Below are positions 25,496-35,018 of a stretch of 64,000 nucleotides of DNA, in pieces. A program made the translations under genes and the position numbers. Origin of the DNA: Exiguobacterium flavidum (GTDB lineage Bacteria > Bacillota > Bacilli > Exiguobacteriales > Exiguobacteriaceae); assembly GCF_003344535.1 (NCBI RefSeq), contig NZ_QPKS01000007.1, positions 90,179-154,178 on the forward strand, written 5' to 3'. Numbering within the stretch: position 1 is the stretch's first letter; each line of letters opens with the position of its first letter. The notes beneath the pieces are model-generated. The model made no database searches, was not told the DNA's origin, and saw nothing but the letters and a program-made list of their open reading frames with translations.

Positions 25496-25545
25496 AAGGA
25501 ACCGAGAGAAGGAGAGCCGCGAGCCCTCCCCCCGGTTCCTTTTTT
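25496..25545 (+). terminator. Terminator of the nitroreductase gene
   Basis: AAGGAACCG pairs with CGGTTCCTT across a purine-rich loop of about 28 bases, then a T run. A smaller GCGAGC/GCTCGC hairpin lies at 25451-25470. Confidence 0.75.
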
Positions 25546-25567
25546 AGCAGACATGACGCACGAGAAA

Positions 25568-25604
25568 ACAAAAAAACCGTAATGTCCGGTGAAGAACATT
25601 GCGG
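25568..25604 (-). terminator. Terminator of tarIJ
   Basis: On the minus strand CCGCAATGT pairs with ACATTACGG, then seven T. Confidence 0.82.
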
Positions 25605-25624
25605 CTGCGAGCTATTGATTCGGA

Positions 25625-26650
25625 TCACATATTCCATTTCAGGACAGTCTTGCCGAAACCGTTCGTCAAATCCGATTCGAACGCCCGGTAGATGTCGTCG
25701 ATGCACCGAATGTCATGAACGCTCGAGACGAGGTTAGCCAAGTACTTCGGGACATCCGGATATTGTTCGTAGAGATCCATCGTCTTTTGGAAATCTGCCG
25801 GCGTGCTGCGGCTCGATCCGTATACGCGAAGTCCTTTTTCGAGGATCATCCGTGTATTGAGCGCGACATGGTCTTCAGATACACCGAGCAGCGCGACCGT
25901 CCCTTCCGGATCGATGTGTTCGATGATCTGATTCACCGCGTACTGGCTGCCGATGCCGCCCACACATTCGAACGCATGGTTCAACTTCATATCCCTCGGA
26001 ATGCGCTCGATGTGGTGAACTTCACTCGCGAACGAGAAATAGTCAAGCTTCTCCTGTGTCTTGCCGAAGATGATGAGGCGTGCTTTCGGGTAGATTTTAC
26101 GAAGGAGAAGGGCTGTGATGAAACCGAGGTTCCCGTCTCCCCATATGCCGAACACTTCACGGCGCGAGTGCGCAATCGAGTCGAAGCGTGTGATGGCATG
26201 GACGGCGACGCTGACGAGTTCCGTGAAGGCAGCGACTTCCTCATCGATCGATCCAGGGAGCTCGACGAGGCGGTCCGCCTTCATGAATGCGTAGTCCTGC
26301 ATGTATCCGTCATATCCGCTCGATCGGAAACGGCTCGTCCGAAGGTAGTTCTCTCCGATGATCTCGTCCGAATCGACTGGGGAGTTCGGGACCATGGCAA
26401 CCTTCGTGCCGACTTTGAAGCGGCCTGCCGGATCGTAGACGACCTTGCCTATACCTTCATGGATCATGGCCATCGGCAATTTCTTCGCGAGGGCTTCGGC
26501 ACTGCGATTGCCCGTGAAATAACGCTGGTCCGCGTGGCAAATCGACAAATGTGTCGGCCGAACGATGACGCGATCATCTTTTAAGGATCTCACATCATAA
26601 CTCACTTCAATCCGGCGCGGAGCGACAAGGCGGTAAATTGGATTGATCAT
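25625..26650 (-). CDS. tarJ: Ribulose-5-phosphate reductase / ribitol-5-phosphate dehydrogenase TarJ
   Basis: Supplies D-ribitol 5-phosphate from ribulose 5-phosphate with NADPH for teichoic acid synthesis. 341 residues, zinc-type medium-chain dehydrogenase fold. [13 protein letters not shown] supplies the catalytic Cys/His, IHEGIGKVV the second motif and [18 protein letters not shown] the cofactor loop. It is translationally coupled to tarI upstream (ATGA overlap at 26647-26650), the usual TarI-TarJ arrangement, in which both proteins act together. The pairing makes ribitol-containing wall polymer likely. Confidence 0.92.
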   Translation of the reverse strand: MINPIYRLVAPRRIEVSYDVRSLKDDRVIVRPTHLSICHADQRYFTGNRSAEALAKKLPMAMIHEGIGKVVYDPAGRFKVGTKVAMVPNSPVDSDEIIGENYLRTSRFRSSGYDGYMQDYAFMKADRLVELPGSIDEEVAAFTELVSVAVHAITRFDSIAHSRREVFGIWGDGNLGFITALLLRKIYPKARLIIFGKTQEKLDYFSFASEVHHIERIPRDMKLNHAFECVGGIGSQYAVNQIIEHIDPEGTVALLGVSEDHVALNTRMILEKGLRVYGSSRSTPADFQKTMDLYEQYPDVPKYLANLVSSVHDIRCIDDIYRAFESDLTNGFGKTVLKWNM

Positions 26651-27360
26651 CTGTTGATATGCTCCTTTAGAATCGAATTCGCAACGCGAAGATCATATGG
26701 AGTCGTCACTTTGATGTTGAACATCTCGCCTTCGACGAGTGCGACACTACTGCCTTTGAGCAAGAAAATTTTACAGGCATCCGTCAAAATCGACCGTTCC
26801 TGCGGTCCAAGTGATTCATAATGTGTTTTTAGTTTCTTGATGTTGAAACTTTGAGGTGTCTGCCCCTGATACATCTCATTACGGACCGGTATACCGCTGA
26901 CCGTCTTCCCATCCTTTGATGTGACGATCGTATCAATCGCAGCAATCACTGTATCCACAGCTTCGTTTTCAAGTGAAGATGCAATGTTTTCCGAAATGAT
27001 TCGATGCGTTAAGAATGGACGTACCGCGTCATGCGTGACGATGATGTCCTGATCCCCTAAACCTTCATTTTCTTCGATCCACTTCACCGCAGCCATGATC
27101 GATTCATTTCGATCACTTCCGCCATTCGTGACGATGATACGTTCATCGAAACCGATGTACCGTTCTAATATATCGAGTGTATAGTTCGTCCACTCTTCAG
27201 GAGTCACGACGATAATCCTCGAAAATTCTTCGTGCAGAAGGAACTTCTCCACCGTGTGTACGAGTATCGGACGGTCTCCGATCATGAGAAATTGTTTCGG
27301 CTTATCGACATTGCCCATTCGTGTCCCTTTGCCGCCTGCTAAAATTGCTGCATAGATCAT
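26647..27360 (-). CDS. tarI: Ribitol-5-phosphate cytidylyltransferase TarI
   Basis: Makes CDP-ribitol from CTP and D-ribitol 5-phosphate, the donor for poly(ribitol phosphate) wall teichoic acid. 237 residues with the IspD/TarI nucleotidyltransferase signature [22 protein letters not shown] at the N-terminus and THDAVRPF in the middle. No ribosome site precedes ATG 27360 directly; AAGGAGGG about 40 bases upstream leads into a ten-codon frame (from GTG) that stops 3 bases before the ATG, suggesting translational coupling. By eye the gene is AT-richer than its neighbours, compatible with transfer. Confidence 0.92.
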   Translation of the reverse strand: MIYAAILAGGKGTRMGNVDKPKQFLMIGDRPILVHTVEKFLLHEEFSRIIVVTPEEWTNYTLDILERYIGFDERIIVTNGGSDRNESIMAAVKWIEENEGLGDQDIIVTHDAVRPFLTHRIISENIASSLENEAVDTVIAAIDTIVTSKDGKTVSGIPVRNEMYQGQTPQSFNIKKLKTHYESLGPQERSILTDACKIFLLKGSSVALVEGEMFNIKVTTPYDLRVANSILKEHINR

Positions 27361-27633
27361 TCGTTACGCGGGAACCTGCTTCAGAAGGTCTCCCACTCCC
27401 TCCTTTTTTGAGGTGAAATCTTCATTCCGCTAAATCAACTCAATAACACATATCATGATAAAAACACTGCCTCCCTGACAGTACGGTTCATCTCCTTCAG
27501 ACGTCCTTCAGCTCGTTGTAATCCCTTTTTAAGGCAGACGACACGACAACAAACGACAATCCAAGAAATTAATGGTTAAATATTCAGTTATTTCTTTATA
27601 TATCATACTTATCCTTCCTCATACAGTGTAATA

Positions 27634-27662
27634 TTGTAAAGAAAGATAATTATTTGTAAAAT
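27634..27662 (+). promoter_or_regulatory. Promoter of the teichoic-acid phosphotransferase gene
   Basis: TTGTAA (27634-27639), 17-base spacer, TAAAAT (27657-27662). The rest of the 340-base AT-rich divergent region to tarI holds no recognised gene. Confidence 0.55.
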
Positions 27663-27704
27663 TTGTTCATGTTGAACTCATTTTATTGACAAGGAGTGTT
27701 TCGT

Positions 27705-29420
27705 ATGTTGAAACGCAAAATGACCTTGCCTATTCTTGAAGTGAAAACGGAGCGCCTTGAGTTCGTCGGAACGAAGATGCGCTTCGCCATCCGCATGGAG
27801 GGCGCAAGTGATTTTTTGAAAACTGAACAGACGCTGTTCGAAAATACCGTCACCTTTGAAGATGCACTGTCTGTAGAGCGCGCGCTCATCTTCCGCAACA
27901 AACGTAACCAACGCCAGTTCATCGTCAGATTTCCATGGGCTGCCGGCTGGGAGGATGGTGTATTCGAGGGGACGGTCGATCTCAACAAGGTCACACCAAC
28001 GGGACGCCCGTTGCCGATGGGTTATTTCGATGCTTTCTGCGGTCTCGTCCAAGGGGACACAGTCATCCAAGAAGCACCGCTTGGCGACACGCGGCATCTC
28101 ATCCCGGTCGTCTATAAGACGGAGACGCTCTACAACACGGCGATGCTCCGTCTGAGCTATCAGCTGATCATCCAGTATTCGGACTATAGCGATACGCTCG
28201 GTTTCCATTCGCTCAAGCTCGGTGAGTCGAAGCGATTGATTCGGATCGTCCAGTCTGTCAAAAGACGGCAAAAAGCGATTCGACAGAAACTCTTCCGATT
28301 CCGCCAATTCGTCTACACGTCGATCTATAACGTGACGAAATGGACGCAGCCGCTCCAACGGAACAAGCTCATCTTCGCATCTGACTCGCGCGATGACATC
28401 AGCGGAAACTTCGCCTATATCCTAGACGAGATCAAGCGGCGCGGCCTCGACCTCGACATCCGTTTCTTCTTCAAGCCTCATCTGAAATCGCGCCGCAAAT
28501 GGCGCGACAAGTTCGCGTTGCCGTATCATCTCGCGACAGCCAAATATGTGTTCGTCGATGATTTCTATCCGATGGTCTATCCGCTCAAGATTCGCCGCGG
28601 TACGGAACTTGTTCAAGTCTGGCACGCGGTTGGCGCCTTCAAGACATTCGGCTACAGCCGTCTAGGCAAGCCGGGCGGTCCGAGCGCGAACTCGCTCAGC
28701 CATCGCAACTACACGAAGGCGATCGTCAGCTCGAAGCACGTCGCACGCCATTACGCCGAAGGGTTCGGGATGGAGGAGGACAACGTCATTGCGACCGGGA
28801 TTCCGCGCACGGACATGTTTTTCGACCAGGAATACATCGCGAAAACGAAGGAATCGCTCTACGAGAAGTATCCGCTCCTGAAGCAGAAGAAGGTCATCAT
28901 GTTCGCCCCGACCTTTCGCGGGAATGGTGCGCGTACCGCCCATTACGATTTCGGACAGCTCGACCTGAGTGCACTGTACGAAGCGTTCCATGAGGAGTAC
29001 GTCTTCGTATTGAAACTCCATCCGTTCATTCTCGATCGTCCCGACATCCCCGAGACCTATCGCGACTTTTTCCTCGACTTGACGGACTATCGCGAGATCA
29101 ACGAGCTCCTGTTCATCTCGGACATCATGATCACGGATTATTCGTCGACATGCTTCGAGTTCTCGCTGCTGAAGCGTCCGATGCTCTTCTTCGCTTACGA
29201 CCTCGAGGATTACATCGCAAAACGCGACTTCTATTATGATTTCGAATCGTTCGTCCCTGGACCGATCGTCCGGACGTGTGATGAGCTGATCGAGCGCATC
29301 CAAAGCGGCGACTTCGATATCGAGAAGGTCGAACGCTTCGCGAACCATTTCTTCGAACATCAGGACGGCAAGTCGAGCGAACGGTTCGTCGATCAGATCC
29401 TGCTCGGGAAGAACTCATGA
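27705..29420 (+). CDS. CDP-glycerol/ribitol phosphotransferase (TarL/TagF-like)
   Basis: Membrane-associated enzyme that adds glycerol- or ribitol-phosphate units to a teichoic acid chain. About 571 residues. The C-terminal ~370 residues are the Glyphos_transf domain: FASDSRDDISGN start, VQVWHAVGAFKTFGYSR, TGIPRTDMFF, APTFRG, LKLHPF and ITDYSSTCFEFSLL, with the conserved histidines of the WHA and KLHP motifs. The N-terminal part is a TagF/TarL-type accessory region. Divergence from tarIJ suggests a ribitol donor (TarL/TarK role), but that is inference. ATG 27705 is 9 bases after AAGGAG. Confidence 0.87.
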   Translation: MLKRKMTLPILEVKTERLEFVGTKMRFAIRMEGASDFLKTEQTLFENTVTFEDALSVERALIFRNKRNQRQFIVRFPWAAGWEDGVFEGTVDLNKVTPTGRPLPMGYFDAFCGLVQGDTVIQEAPLGDTRHLIPVVYKTETLYNTAMLRLSYQLIIQYSDYSDTLGFHSLKLGESKRLIRIVQSVKRRQKAIRQKLFRFRQFVYTSIYNVTKWTQPLQRNKLIFASDSRDDISGNFAYILDEIKRRGLDLDIRFFFKPHLKSRRKWRDKFALPYHLATAKYVFVDDFYPMVYPLKIRRGTELVQVWHAVGAFKTFGYSRLGKPGGPSANSLSHRNYTKAIVSSKHVARHYAEGFGMEEDNVIATGIPRTDMFFDQEYIAKTKESLYEKYPLLKQKKVIMFAPTFRGNGARTAHYDFGQLDLSALYEAFHEEYVFVLKLHPFILDRPDIPETYRDFFLDLTDYREINELLFISDIMITDYSSTCFEFSLLKRPMLFFAYDLEDYIAKRDFYYDFESFVPGPIVRTCDELIERIQSGDFDIEKVERFANHFFEHQDGKSSERFVDQILLGKNS

Positions 29421-30493
29421 ACATCATGAGAAAGCCGGTTTTAGAACCGGCGAAGGCGTACGACCACTGGCTTGGAAATTACAAGACGCTGTTGATCTTT
29501 CTCGTCGTGTTCGGCCATATGGTCGAGGCGTACAGGGCGCGCAGTGGCAACGAGATCGTCCACGACGTCTACAACGTCATCTACCTGTTGCACATGCCCG
29601 CCTTCATCTTCATGAGCGGCTACTTCTTCCGAAAATTGCGCCCGGAGAAGCTGATCGGCTTCATCGCTCTCTATGCGATCTGGTATACGATCCATGTGCT
29701 TAACTGGGCGTTCATCCAGGACATACCGTATGTGGAATGGAACGACCGGCTGCTTGCGCCGTACGTGCCGATGTGGACGCTCTGGTTCCTGATTGGCGTC
29801 ATCCTTTGGCAAGCGGTCACCCCGCTCTTCTTGAAGCTGCGCTATCCGTTGCTCTGGAGCGTGGTGCTCGCCGTCTTCATCGCGATGAGCCCGGATCCGA
29901 TCACGAAGTTCTTCTCGCTCCATAAGGTCGTCAGCTTCTATCCGTTCTTCCTGCTCGGCTACCTTGTCAAAGAGAAGGGCTGGCTCGCCCCCGGCGCGAC
30001 ACGCGAGCGTCTGACGGCTGTACCGGTGCGTCTCGCAGCACTTGCTTTCGTCGTTCTTGCGACGGTGTTCATGTGGTGGTGGCAACGCAACGGGTTCGAG
30101 ACAGAGTGGCTCTTCTTCCGCGACCGTTACCGTGAGTTCGACGTCAGCCTGCTGACCGGGATCACGACCCATCTCTTCATCTATGCACTCAGCGTCGCGA
30201 TGCTGTTCGCCGTCCTGATCCTTTTGCCGAAGCGTTCGCTCGGCCAGACGATGGACCAGATCGGGATTCAGACGCTTGCGATCTACCTGATCCACACGAT
30301 TGCCGTCCGGTTCTTCCGGGAATATGTCCCGCCTGCAATCGCGGACTCACCCTGGCTCCTGATCGGCGTATCGCTCGCAGGATCGGTTATGCTAGTCTTG
30401 GTCCTTTCGAACCGCTACGTCACGATGGCGCTTCGTCCACTATTGCAGCCGAACTTGTCGTGGCTGTTGAAGCCGCAGAAGATGAAACCATGA
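29417..30493 (+). CDS. Membrane acyltransferase (acyltransferase family 3)
   Basis: 358 residues with about ten predicted helices. The start resembles acyltransferase_3/OafA-type proteins: DHWLGNYKTLLIFLVVFGHMVEAY with the conserved His in VFGH, then LLHMPAFIFMSGYFFRK. Such enzymes transfer acetyl or similar groups to surface glycans. Its ATG overlaps the stop of the phosphotransferase (ATGA), so it probably modifies the same wall polymer; the acceptor is inferred only from this coupling. A terminator follows directly after the stop. Confidence 0.82.
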   Translation: MNIMRKPVLEPAKAYDHWLGNYKTLLIFLVVFGHMVEAYRARSGNEIVHDVYNVIYLLHMPAFIFMSGYFFRKLRPEKLIGFIALYAIWYTIHVLNWAFIQDIPYVEWNDRLLAPYVPMWTLWFLIGVILWQAVTPLFLKLRYPLLWSVVLAVFIAMSPDPITKFFSLHKVVSFYPFFLLGYLVKEKGWLAPGATRERLTAVPVRLAALAFVVLATVFMWWWQRNGFETEWLFFRDRYREFDVSLLTGITTHLFIYALSVAMLFAVLILLPKRSLGQTMDQIGIQTLAIYLIHTIAVRFFREYVPPAIADSPWLLIGVSLAGSVMLVLVLSNRYVTMALRPLLQPNLSWLLKPQKMKP

Positions 30494-30523
30494 AAAGCGT
30501 CTCCCTCGCGGAGACGCTTTTCA
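30492..30523 (+). terminator. Terminator of the teichoic-acid operon
   Basis: AAAAGCGTCTCC pairs with GGAGACGCTTTT around CTCGC; the stem overlaps the stop codon of the acyltransferase gene. Confidence 0.85.
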
Positions 30524-30588
30524 TGTATTTTGCGACTGATGAGAAGTGCGTATCTTTCATATCGTTCATCGTTCACAGAGCCCGTGAT

Positions 30589-30618
30589 TTGACACATGAT
30601 TCGTCTTGAACCTAAGAT
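30589..30618 (+). promoter_or_regulatory. Promoter of the MFS transporter gene
   Basis: TTGACA (30589-30594), 18-base spacer, TAAGAT (30613-30618), 45 bases before the start codon. Confidence 0.6.
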
Positions 30619-30662
30619 AATCAGATACGACTATCCTACATATTCCAGAAAGCAGGTACTCC

Positions 30663-31862
30663 ATGCAACCAGAACAACGAAAGAAACTGACCGTCCTCAT
30701 GATCAACATGTTCATCGCCGTCGGAAGTTTCGGTATCATCATTCCGATCCTTCCAGCCTACCTCGCCTCGATCGGGGAAGGCGGGACTGCCGCTGGTCTG
30801 ATGATCGCCATCTTTGCCGGCGCCCAGCTCATCATGTCGCCTGTCGCCGGAAAATGGGCGGACGAACACGGACGTCGCAAGATGATCATCTACGGCCTTG
30901 CAGGGCTTACGCTGTCGATGTTCGTCTTCTACTTCTCGAACAGCGTCACGGTCCTTTATCTGTCCCGTGCGATCGGCGGCATCGGGGCCGCCCTTCTGAT
31001 TCCGGCGATCTTCGCTTACGTCGCGGATATCACGACGATGGATCAGCGGGCGAAAGGAAACAGCTTCGTCTCAGCCGCGATGTCGCTCGGGATCGTCATC
31101 GGCCCCGGCATCGGCGGATTCCTCGCCGACTACGACCTGAAGCTTCCGCTTCTCGTCTCGGCCATCGTCTCGCTCGCCGCCGTCCTGTTCAGCGTCGTCA
31201 TCCTGAAGGAGAGCGAATATCACGCCGATACGGCGATGGCTCCAGCTCCGGAGGAAGGTTCGATGCTGAAGAAGCTTGGCACCTCGTTCCATAAACCGTA
31301 CTTCGTCCCGCTCGTCATCACCCTCGTCATGAGCTTCGGTCTGATGGCCTACGAATCGGTTCTCGGATTGTTCATCGATCACCAGTTCGGCGCGACACCG
31401 AAGGATATCGCGCTGATGGTCACATCGACCGGAATCATCAGCGTCGTCGCCCAGATCTTCATCGTCGACGGCATCACGCGCCGCTTCGGTGAAGCAAGGG
31501 TGCTGAACGCCTTTCTGTTCGTCGCGGCAATCGGGTTCCTGCTGTCGCTGTTCGCCTCGAGCTACGTCGCCTTCTTCGCGATCACGCTCGTCATCTTCCT
31601 TGCGACAGCCATCCTGCGTCCCGTTCTGAACACGATGATTTCGAAGCTCGCAGGCAACGAACAGGGCTTCGCGATGGGAATGAACAACGCCTACATGAGC
31701 ATCGGCAACGTCCTCGGACCGACGCTCGCTGGTCTGCTCTATGACGTCGACATCCTGTTCCCGTTCATGCTCGGGCTCATCGTCCTTGCCGTGACGCTCG
31801 CCGGTTCCCTGATTTGGCAGCGACGCCAGGCGCGTTTGATCACAAAAATCGAACAGGACTGA
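30663..31862 (+). CDS. MFS multidrug/drug:proton antiporter (NorA/Bmr-like)
   Basis: 399 residues, 12 predicted helices, major facilitator superfamily DHA1 drug exporter type. Motif A is GKWADEHGRRKMII (~62-75), and the export-specific motif C region reads SLGIVIGPGIGGFLAD (~144-159). Such pumps expel quinolones, dyes or other hydrophobic compounds; the substrate cannot be read. ATG 30663 follows GCAGGT, a weak ribosome site. Monocistronic, with its own promoter and a very strong terminator. Confidence 0.88.
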   Translation: MQPEQRKKLTVLMINMFIAVGSFGIIIPILPAYLASIGEGGTAAGLMIAIFAGAQLIMSPVAGKWADEHGRRKMIIYGLAGLTLSMFVFYFSNSVTVLYLSRAIGGIGAALLIPAIFAYVADITTMDQRAKGNSFVSAAMSLGIVIGPGIGGFLADYDLKLPLLVSAIVSLAAVLFSVVILKESEYHADTAMAPAPEEGSMLKKLGTSFHKPYFVPLVITLVMSFGLMAYESVLGLFIDHQFGATPKDIALMVTSTGIISVVAQIFIVDGITRRFGEARVLNAFLFVAAIGFLLSLFASSYVAFFAITLVIFLATAILRPVLNTMISKLAGNEQGFAMGMNNAYMSIGNVLGPTLAGLLYDVDILFPFMLGLIVLAVTLAGSLIWQRRQARLITKIEQD

Positions 31863-31865
31863 ACA

Positions 31866-31917
31866 AACGGACAAGGACGGTTTCCTCATGCAGGAACCGT
31901 CCTTGTCCGTTTTTTTC
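31866..31917. terminator. Strong terminator after the MFS gene
   Basis: AAACGGACAAGGACGGTT-CCT pairs with AGG-AACCGTCCTTGTCCGTTT, then a T run; usable in both directions for the convergent DUF4385 gene. Confidence 0.92.
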
Positions 31918-31919
31918 GT

Positions 31920-32372
31920 TCAGCCGTATTTCTTCTGATGCGCCTTCTTCAAGGCGAGGTACTCCTCGTCCGCCCGGATGACGTCCCATTTCTCTTTGAA
32001 GATCCGCGCCGACTCTGCCTTTTCCTGATCGATCTGCCTCGCGTTACGCTCCCCGTTTTCACGGTCCTTGTATTTTCGTCCGCCCTTGTAGTTCGCATAT
32101 CTCCGGGCCCGTGTATATCCCATCTGGATGAATTTACGTGCCATGTCCATCCCGACGAAATCGCCATCCTTCTTATAGTCGAGAAACATCGCATAGATTG
32201 CCTCGGACGACTCCTTCGCGATGGCGGGTGTCTTGAAACGCCAGTGCGGAAGAATCTCGCCCTTGTACGGTTCGACGAGCAGGACCCCTTGTTCGCCCCG
32301 TCCGACCCGGTACAGTTCCGGATTTCTCCGGAAGTCCGTCGTCTCGAAATTGAGTTCGTAATCGAATGCCAT
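31920..32372 (-). CDS. DUF4385 family protein
   Basis: 150-residue cytosolic protein of the DUF4385 family, recognised from FDYELNFETTDFRRNPELYRVGRGEQGVLLVEPYKGEILPHWRFKTP and the following YARRYANYKGGRKY block. The family is conserved across bacteria and some eukaryotes but has no assigned function. The basic central part (ARKFIQMGYTRARRYANYKGGRKYK) could suggest nucleic acid contact, which is speculation. Start at ATG 32372, nine bases after AGGAGG; the ATG at 32378 is too close. Confidence 0.8.
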   Translation of the reverse strand: MAFDYELNFETTDFRRNPELYRVGRGEQGVLLVEPYKGEILPHWRFKTPAIAKESSEAIYAMFLDYKKDGDFVGMDMARKFIQMGYTRARRYANYKGGRKYKDRENGERNARQIDQEKAESARIFKEKWDVIRADEEYLALKKAHQKKYG

Positions 32373-32432
32373 CCGCATCCACCTCCTAGATGGTACGATT
32401 CCCGTTCACTGCCCGATCAATCGCATCGATTC

Positions 32433-32963
32433 TCAAAACGGGATATCATCGATGACCGGCGTCACCGTCCCGTTCTCGAAATCTTCCCGCAGCATCGCGT
32501 ACCCGACCGAATCGAACCACTTTCCGGCCTGCGGCCAAGCCTTCCGGTGATAGGCCTCTTTGACATAGTCGCATTTATGGAACAGCTTGCGCATCCCGAT
32601 GTTATCAGCCCTCGTATGTCCTTCGATCCGTATGACGTCAGGATAGTTGACGAACGTGTAGCTCGTCAGCCATTTGACGGCAAGGAAACCATATCCTTCG
32701 CGCCGCTCAAGACCTTTCATCCGTATATCGAACAGTGCCGTCGGATCCTCGAGGTCGAACAGGCGGAGCAGGCCGATCGCTTTCTCCTCGCGTCTGACGA
32801 AGAACGTCTTGACGCCGGCTCCTGAGAAGAAACCTTTGTCGATCAGCGCCTCGACCGATTCCGCTGTCGGCTGTTCCTGTCCGTGGAAAGGCCAGTGCTC
32901 GCTCGTCAACAGCTCGATCAATTGTTCTTGTTCCGACTCCTCGTATTCGTGGAATGATATCAT
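32433..32963 (-). CDS. GNAT-family N-acetyltransferase
   Basis: 176 residues, single GNAT domain of the RimJ/RimL-like acetyltransferase_3 type. Strand beta-4 and the acetyl-CoA loop are in LFDIRMKGLERREGYGFLAVKWLTSYTF, where the P-loop reads RREGYG. C-terminal part IRIEGHTRADNIGMRKLFHKCDYVKEAYHRKAW is typical. Acceptor unknown. ATG 32963 follows GGAGGGGG. It starts 15 bases after the TetR stop, so the two are probably co-transcribed from the TetR promoter. Confidence 0.85.
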   Translation of the reverse strand: MISFHEYEESEQEQLIELLTSEHWPFHGQEQPTAESVEALIDKGFFSGAGVKTFFVRREEKAIGLLRLFDLEDPTALFDIRMKGLERREGYGFLAVKWLTSYTFVNYPDVIRIEGHTRADNIGMRKLFHKCDYVKEAYHRKAWPQAGKWFDSVGYAMLREDFENGTVTPVIDDIPF

Positions 32964-32978
32964 GCTGTCCCCCTCCAA

Positions 32979-33614
32979 TCAGCGCGGGTACAAGCCACCG
33001 GTGTAGATGGCCGTAAGCGTCCGCGCAATCGTCTCGACCGACTCCGTCTGCTCTTCCCTCACGATTTCGAACAGGTACATCTCGTTCGCGAAGAACCAGC
33101 CGCGCGCGACGATGTCCGGGTTCAATTCGCGCGCGAGTCCCGCCTGCTGCGCACTGCGGATGTCCTTCGCGATGCTCTCGATGAACCGCTCGCGTATCAT
33201 TTGCCACGTTCGTCGTGCGGCATCCGAAATACCGATCGCCTGCTCAAAGACACGCAGCATGTGCCGCTCCTTCTCGGCGAGCTTCAGGAACTCCGTCGCC
33301 TGCCGTTCGATGATTCTCGTTGCTTCATTGCGCGTCACCGGATCGAACGGTGCTTCCGCCACGCGGTAGAACGCCGCCATCACATCCTCCATCAGCACGA
33401 CGAGTATGTCGTCCTTTCCTTCGAAGTGGACGTATGCCGTCCCGTATCCTACCCCTGCCCGCTTGATGATCTGTGAAATCGTCGCCTGCTGGAAGCCGTT
33501 CTCGAGGAATACGGTTTTTCCCGCCTCGAGCAGTTTGGCCCTCGTCTGGATCGAGCGCAAATGGCGCCGATCGATTTTATCCGTCTTTTTCATATTATCC
33601 GTCTTCTCTCTCAC
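32979..33614 (-). CDS. TetR-family regulator, candidate repressor of the kynurenine operon
   Basis: 211 residues. N-terminal DNA-binding domain (~20-70) with [48 protein letters not shown], a clear TetR helix-turn-helix; the C-terminal ligand domain is variable. GTG 33614 follows GAGGAG at 9 bases. It diverges from kynU, and the 110-base gap contains a perfect palindrome (33654-33670) placed to control both promoters. Inference: it senses tryptophan, kynurenine or a related compound and represses the kyn genes. No experimental homologue is recalled. Confidence 0.85.
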   Translation of the reverse strand: MREKTDNMKKTDKIDRRHLRSIQTRAKLLEAGKTVFLENGFQQATISQIIKRAGVGYGTAYVHFEGKDDILVVLMEDVMAAFYRVAEAPFDPVTRNEATRIIERQATEFLKLAEKERHMLRVFEQAIGISDAARRTWQMIRERFIESIAKDIRSAQQAGLARELNPDIVARGWFFANEMYLFEIVREEQTESVETIARTLTAIYTGGLYPR

Positions 33615-33653
33615 CCGTCATTTCTCCTCTTCCGATGTGCTCTTTTGAATAAT

Positions 33654-33670
33654 ATTGACACAGTGTCAAT
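33654..33670. promoter_or_regulatory. Palindromic operator between TetR and kynU
   Basis: ATTGACACAGTGTCAAT is a perfect 17-bp palindrome about a central A. It contains the -35-like TTGACA facing kynU (a weak TACGCT follows at 18 bases) and adjoins a -10-like TATTAT for the divergent tetR gene (33653-33648). Confidence 0.75.
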
Positions 33671-33725
33671 TTCTTTGCTACGCTTTGTTTGGAATTATCT
33701 GAAAATTAAACAGGGAGGTCTTTCC

Positions 33726-35003
33726 ATGACTTATGAATATACACGCGCCTACGCAAACGAGCTGGATCTGGTCGATCCTCTCGCTGATTATCGGGAGGAG
33801 TTCTATCTCCGTCCCGGGACGATCTATATGGACGGGAATTCGCTCGGTTTACTGTCGAAACGGGCTGAACAGTCATTGCTCGAATCGCTTGCCGACTGGC
33901 GCGAACTCGGGATCGACGGTTGGATGCAAGGGCGCCATCCGTGGTTTACGCTCTCGGAGGAACTCGCTGCGCTGAACGCCCCGCTAGTCGGAGGCAGGCC
34001 GGAGGAGGTCATGGTGACAGGTTCTACGACCGTCAACCTCCACCAACTCGTTTCGACATTCTACCATCCGCACGGCAAGCGGACGAAGATCCTCGCAGAC
34101 AGCCTGACGTTTCCTTCCGACATCTACGGCCTGCAGAGCCAGATCCGTTTGCGCGGGCTCGATCCGGCCGAACACCTGGTTCAGGTCGAGAGCAGGGATG
34201 GCCGATTCCTTGACGAGGAGGACATCATCGAGGCGATGACGCCTGACGTCGCATTGATCGTCCTGCCGACCGTCCTCTACCGGAGTGGGCAGATTCTAGA
34301 CATGGAGCGCCTGACGGCTGAAGCGCATGCGCGCGGCATCCTGATCGGCTTCGACGGTTGTCACTCGGTCGGTGCGATTCCGCATGAGTTCCATGACTGG
34401 GGCGTCGACTTCGCCTACTGGTGCAACTATAAACACCTGAATGGCGGTCCGGGGAGCGTCGGAGGCCTGTTCGTCCACGAGCGGCACTTCGGGACATATC
34501 CAGGGCTTTCCGGCTGGTTCGGTTCACGCAAGGATAAACAGTTCGACATGGACCATTCGATGACGCCGGCCGAAGACGCCGGCGCTTATCAGATCGGGAC
34601 ACCGCACGTCCTTAGCCTCGCCCCGCAAATTGGCGCATTAAAAATGTTCAAAGAAGCAGGAATTGACCGGGTCCGCGCGAAATCTCTTCAATTAACCCAG
34701 TACATGATGGACTTGATCGACGAAGAGCTCGAAGGATTCGGCTTCGTGATCGGAAACCCAAGGGAAGACGACAAACGGGGCGCCCACATCAGCCTCGAAC
34801 ATCCGGAAGCGGCCCGCATCTGTAAGGCGCTGAAGGAGAATGGCGTCATCCCTGATTTCCGCGCCCCGAACATCATCCGTCTCGCTCCCGTCGCGCTGTA
34901 CAACACGTATGCGGATGTGTACGACGTCGTCTCGCTCCTCGGGACGATCATGCTTGAAGAGCAATACAAGCGCTTTTCAAATGAACGCGAAACAGTCGCG
35001 TAA
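33726..35003 (+). CDS. kynU: Kynureninase
   Basis: PLP enzyme cleaving kynurenine to anthranilate and alanine. 425 residues, aminotransferase-V fold. MDGNSLGLL near residue 35, [12 protein letters not shown] (~97-108), and [36 protein letters not shown], where Lys236 is the Schiff-base lysine, are all kynureninase hallmarks. ATG 33726 follows CAGGGAGGTC. First gene of kynU-permease-kynA-kynB; the gene order places the last enzyme first. The ribosome site of the next gene overlaps its stop codon. Confidence 0.96.
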   Translation: MTYEYTRAYANELDLVDPLADYREEFYLRPGTIYMDGNSLGLLSKRAEQSLLESLADWRELGIDGWMQGRHPWFTLSEELAALNAPLVGGRPEEVMVTGSTTVNLHQLVSTFYHPHGKRTKILADSLTFPSDIYGLQSQIRLRGLDPAEHLVQVESRDGRFLDEEDIIEAMTPDVALIVLPTVLYRSGQILDMERLTAEAHARGILIGFDGCHSVGAIPHEFHDWGVDFAYWCNYKHLNGGPGSVGGLFVHERHFGTYPGLSGWFGSRKDKQFDMDHSMTPAEDAGAYQIGTPHVLSLAPQIGALKMFKEAGIDRVRAKSLQLTQYMMDLIDEELEGFGFVIGNPREDDKRGAHISLEHPEAARICKALKENGVIPDFRAPNIIRLAPVALYNTYADVYDVVSLLGTIMLEEQYKRFSNERETVA

Positions 35004-35018
35004 GGAGGGTAATTGTTC

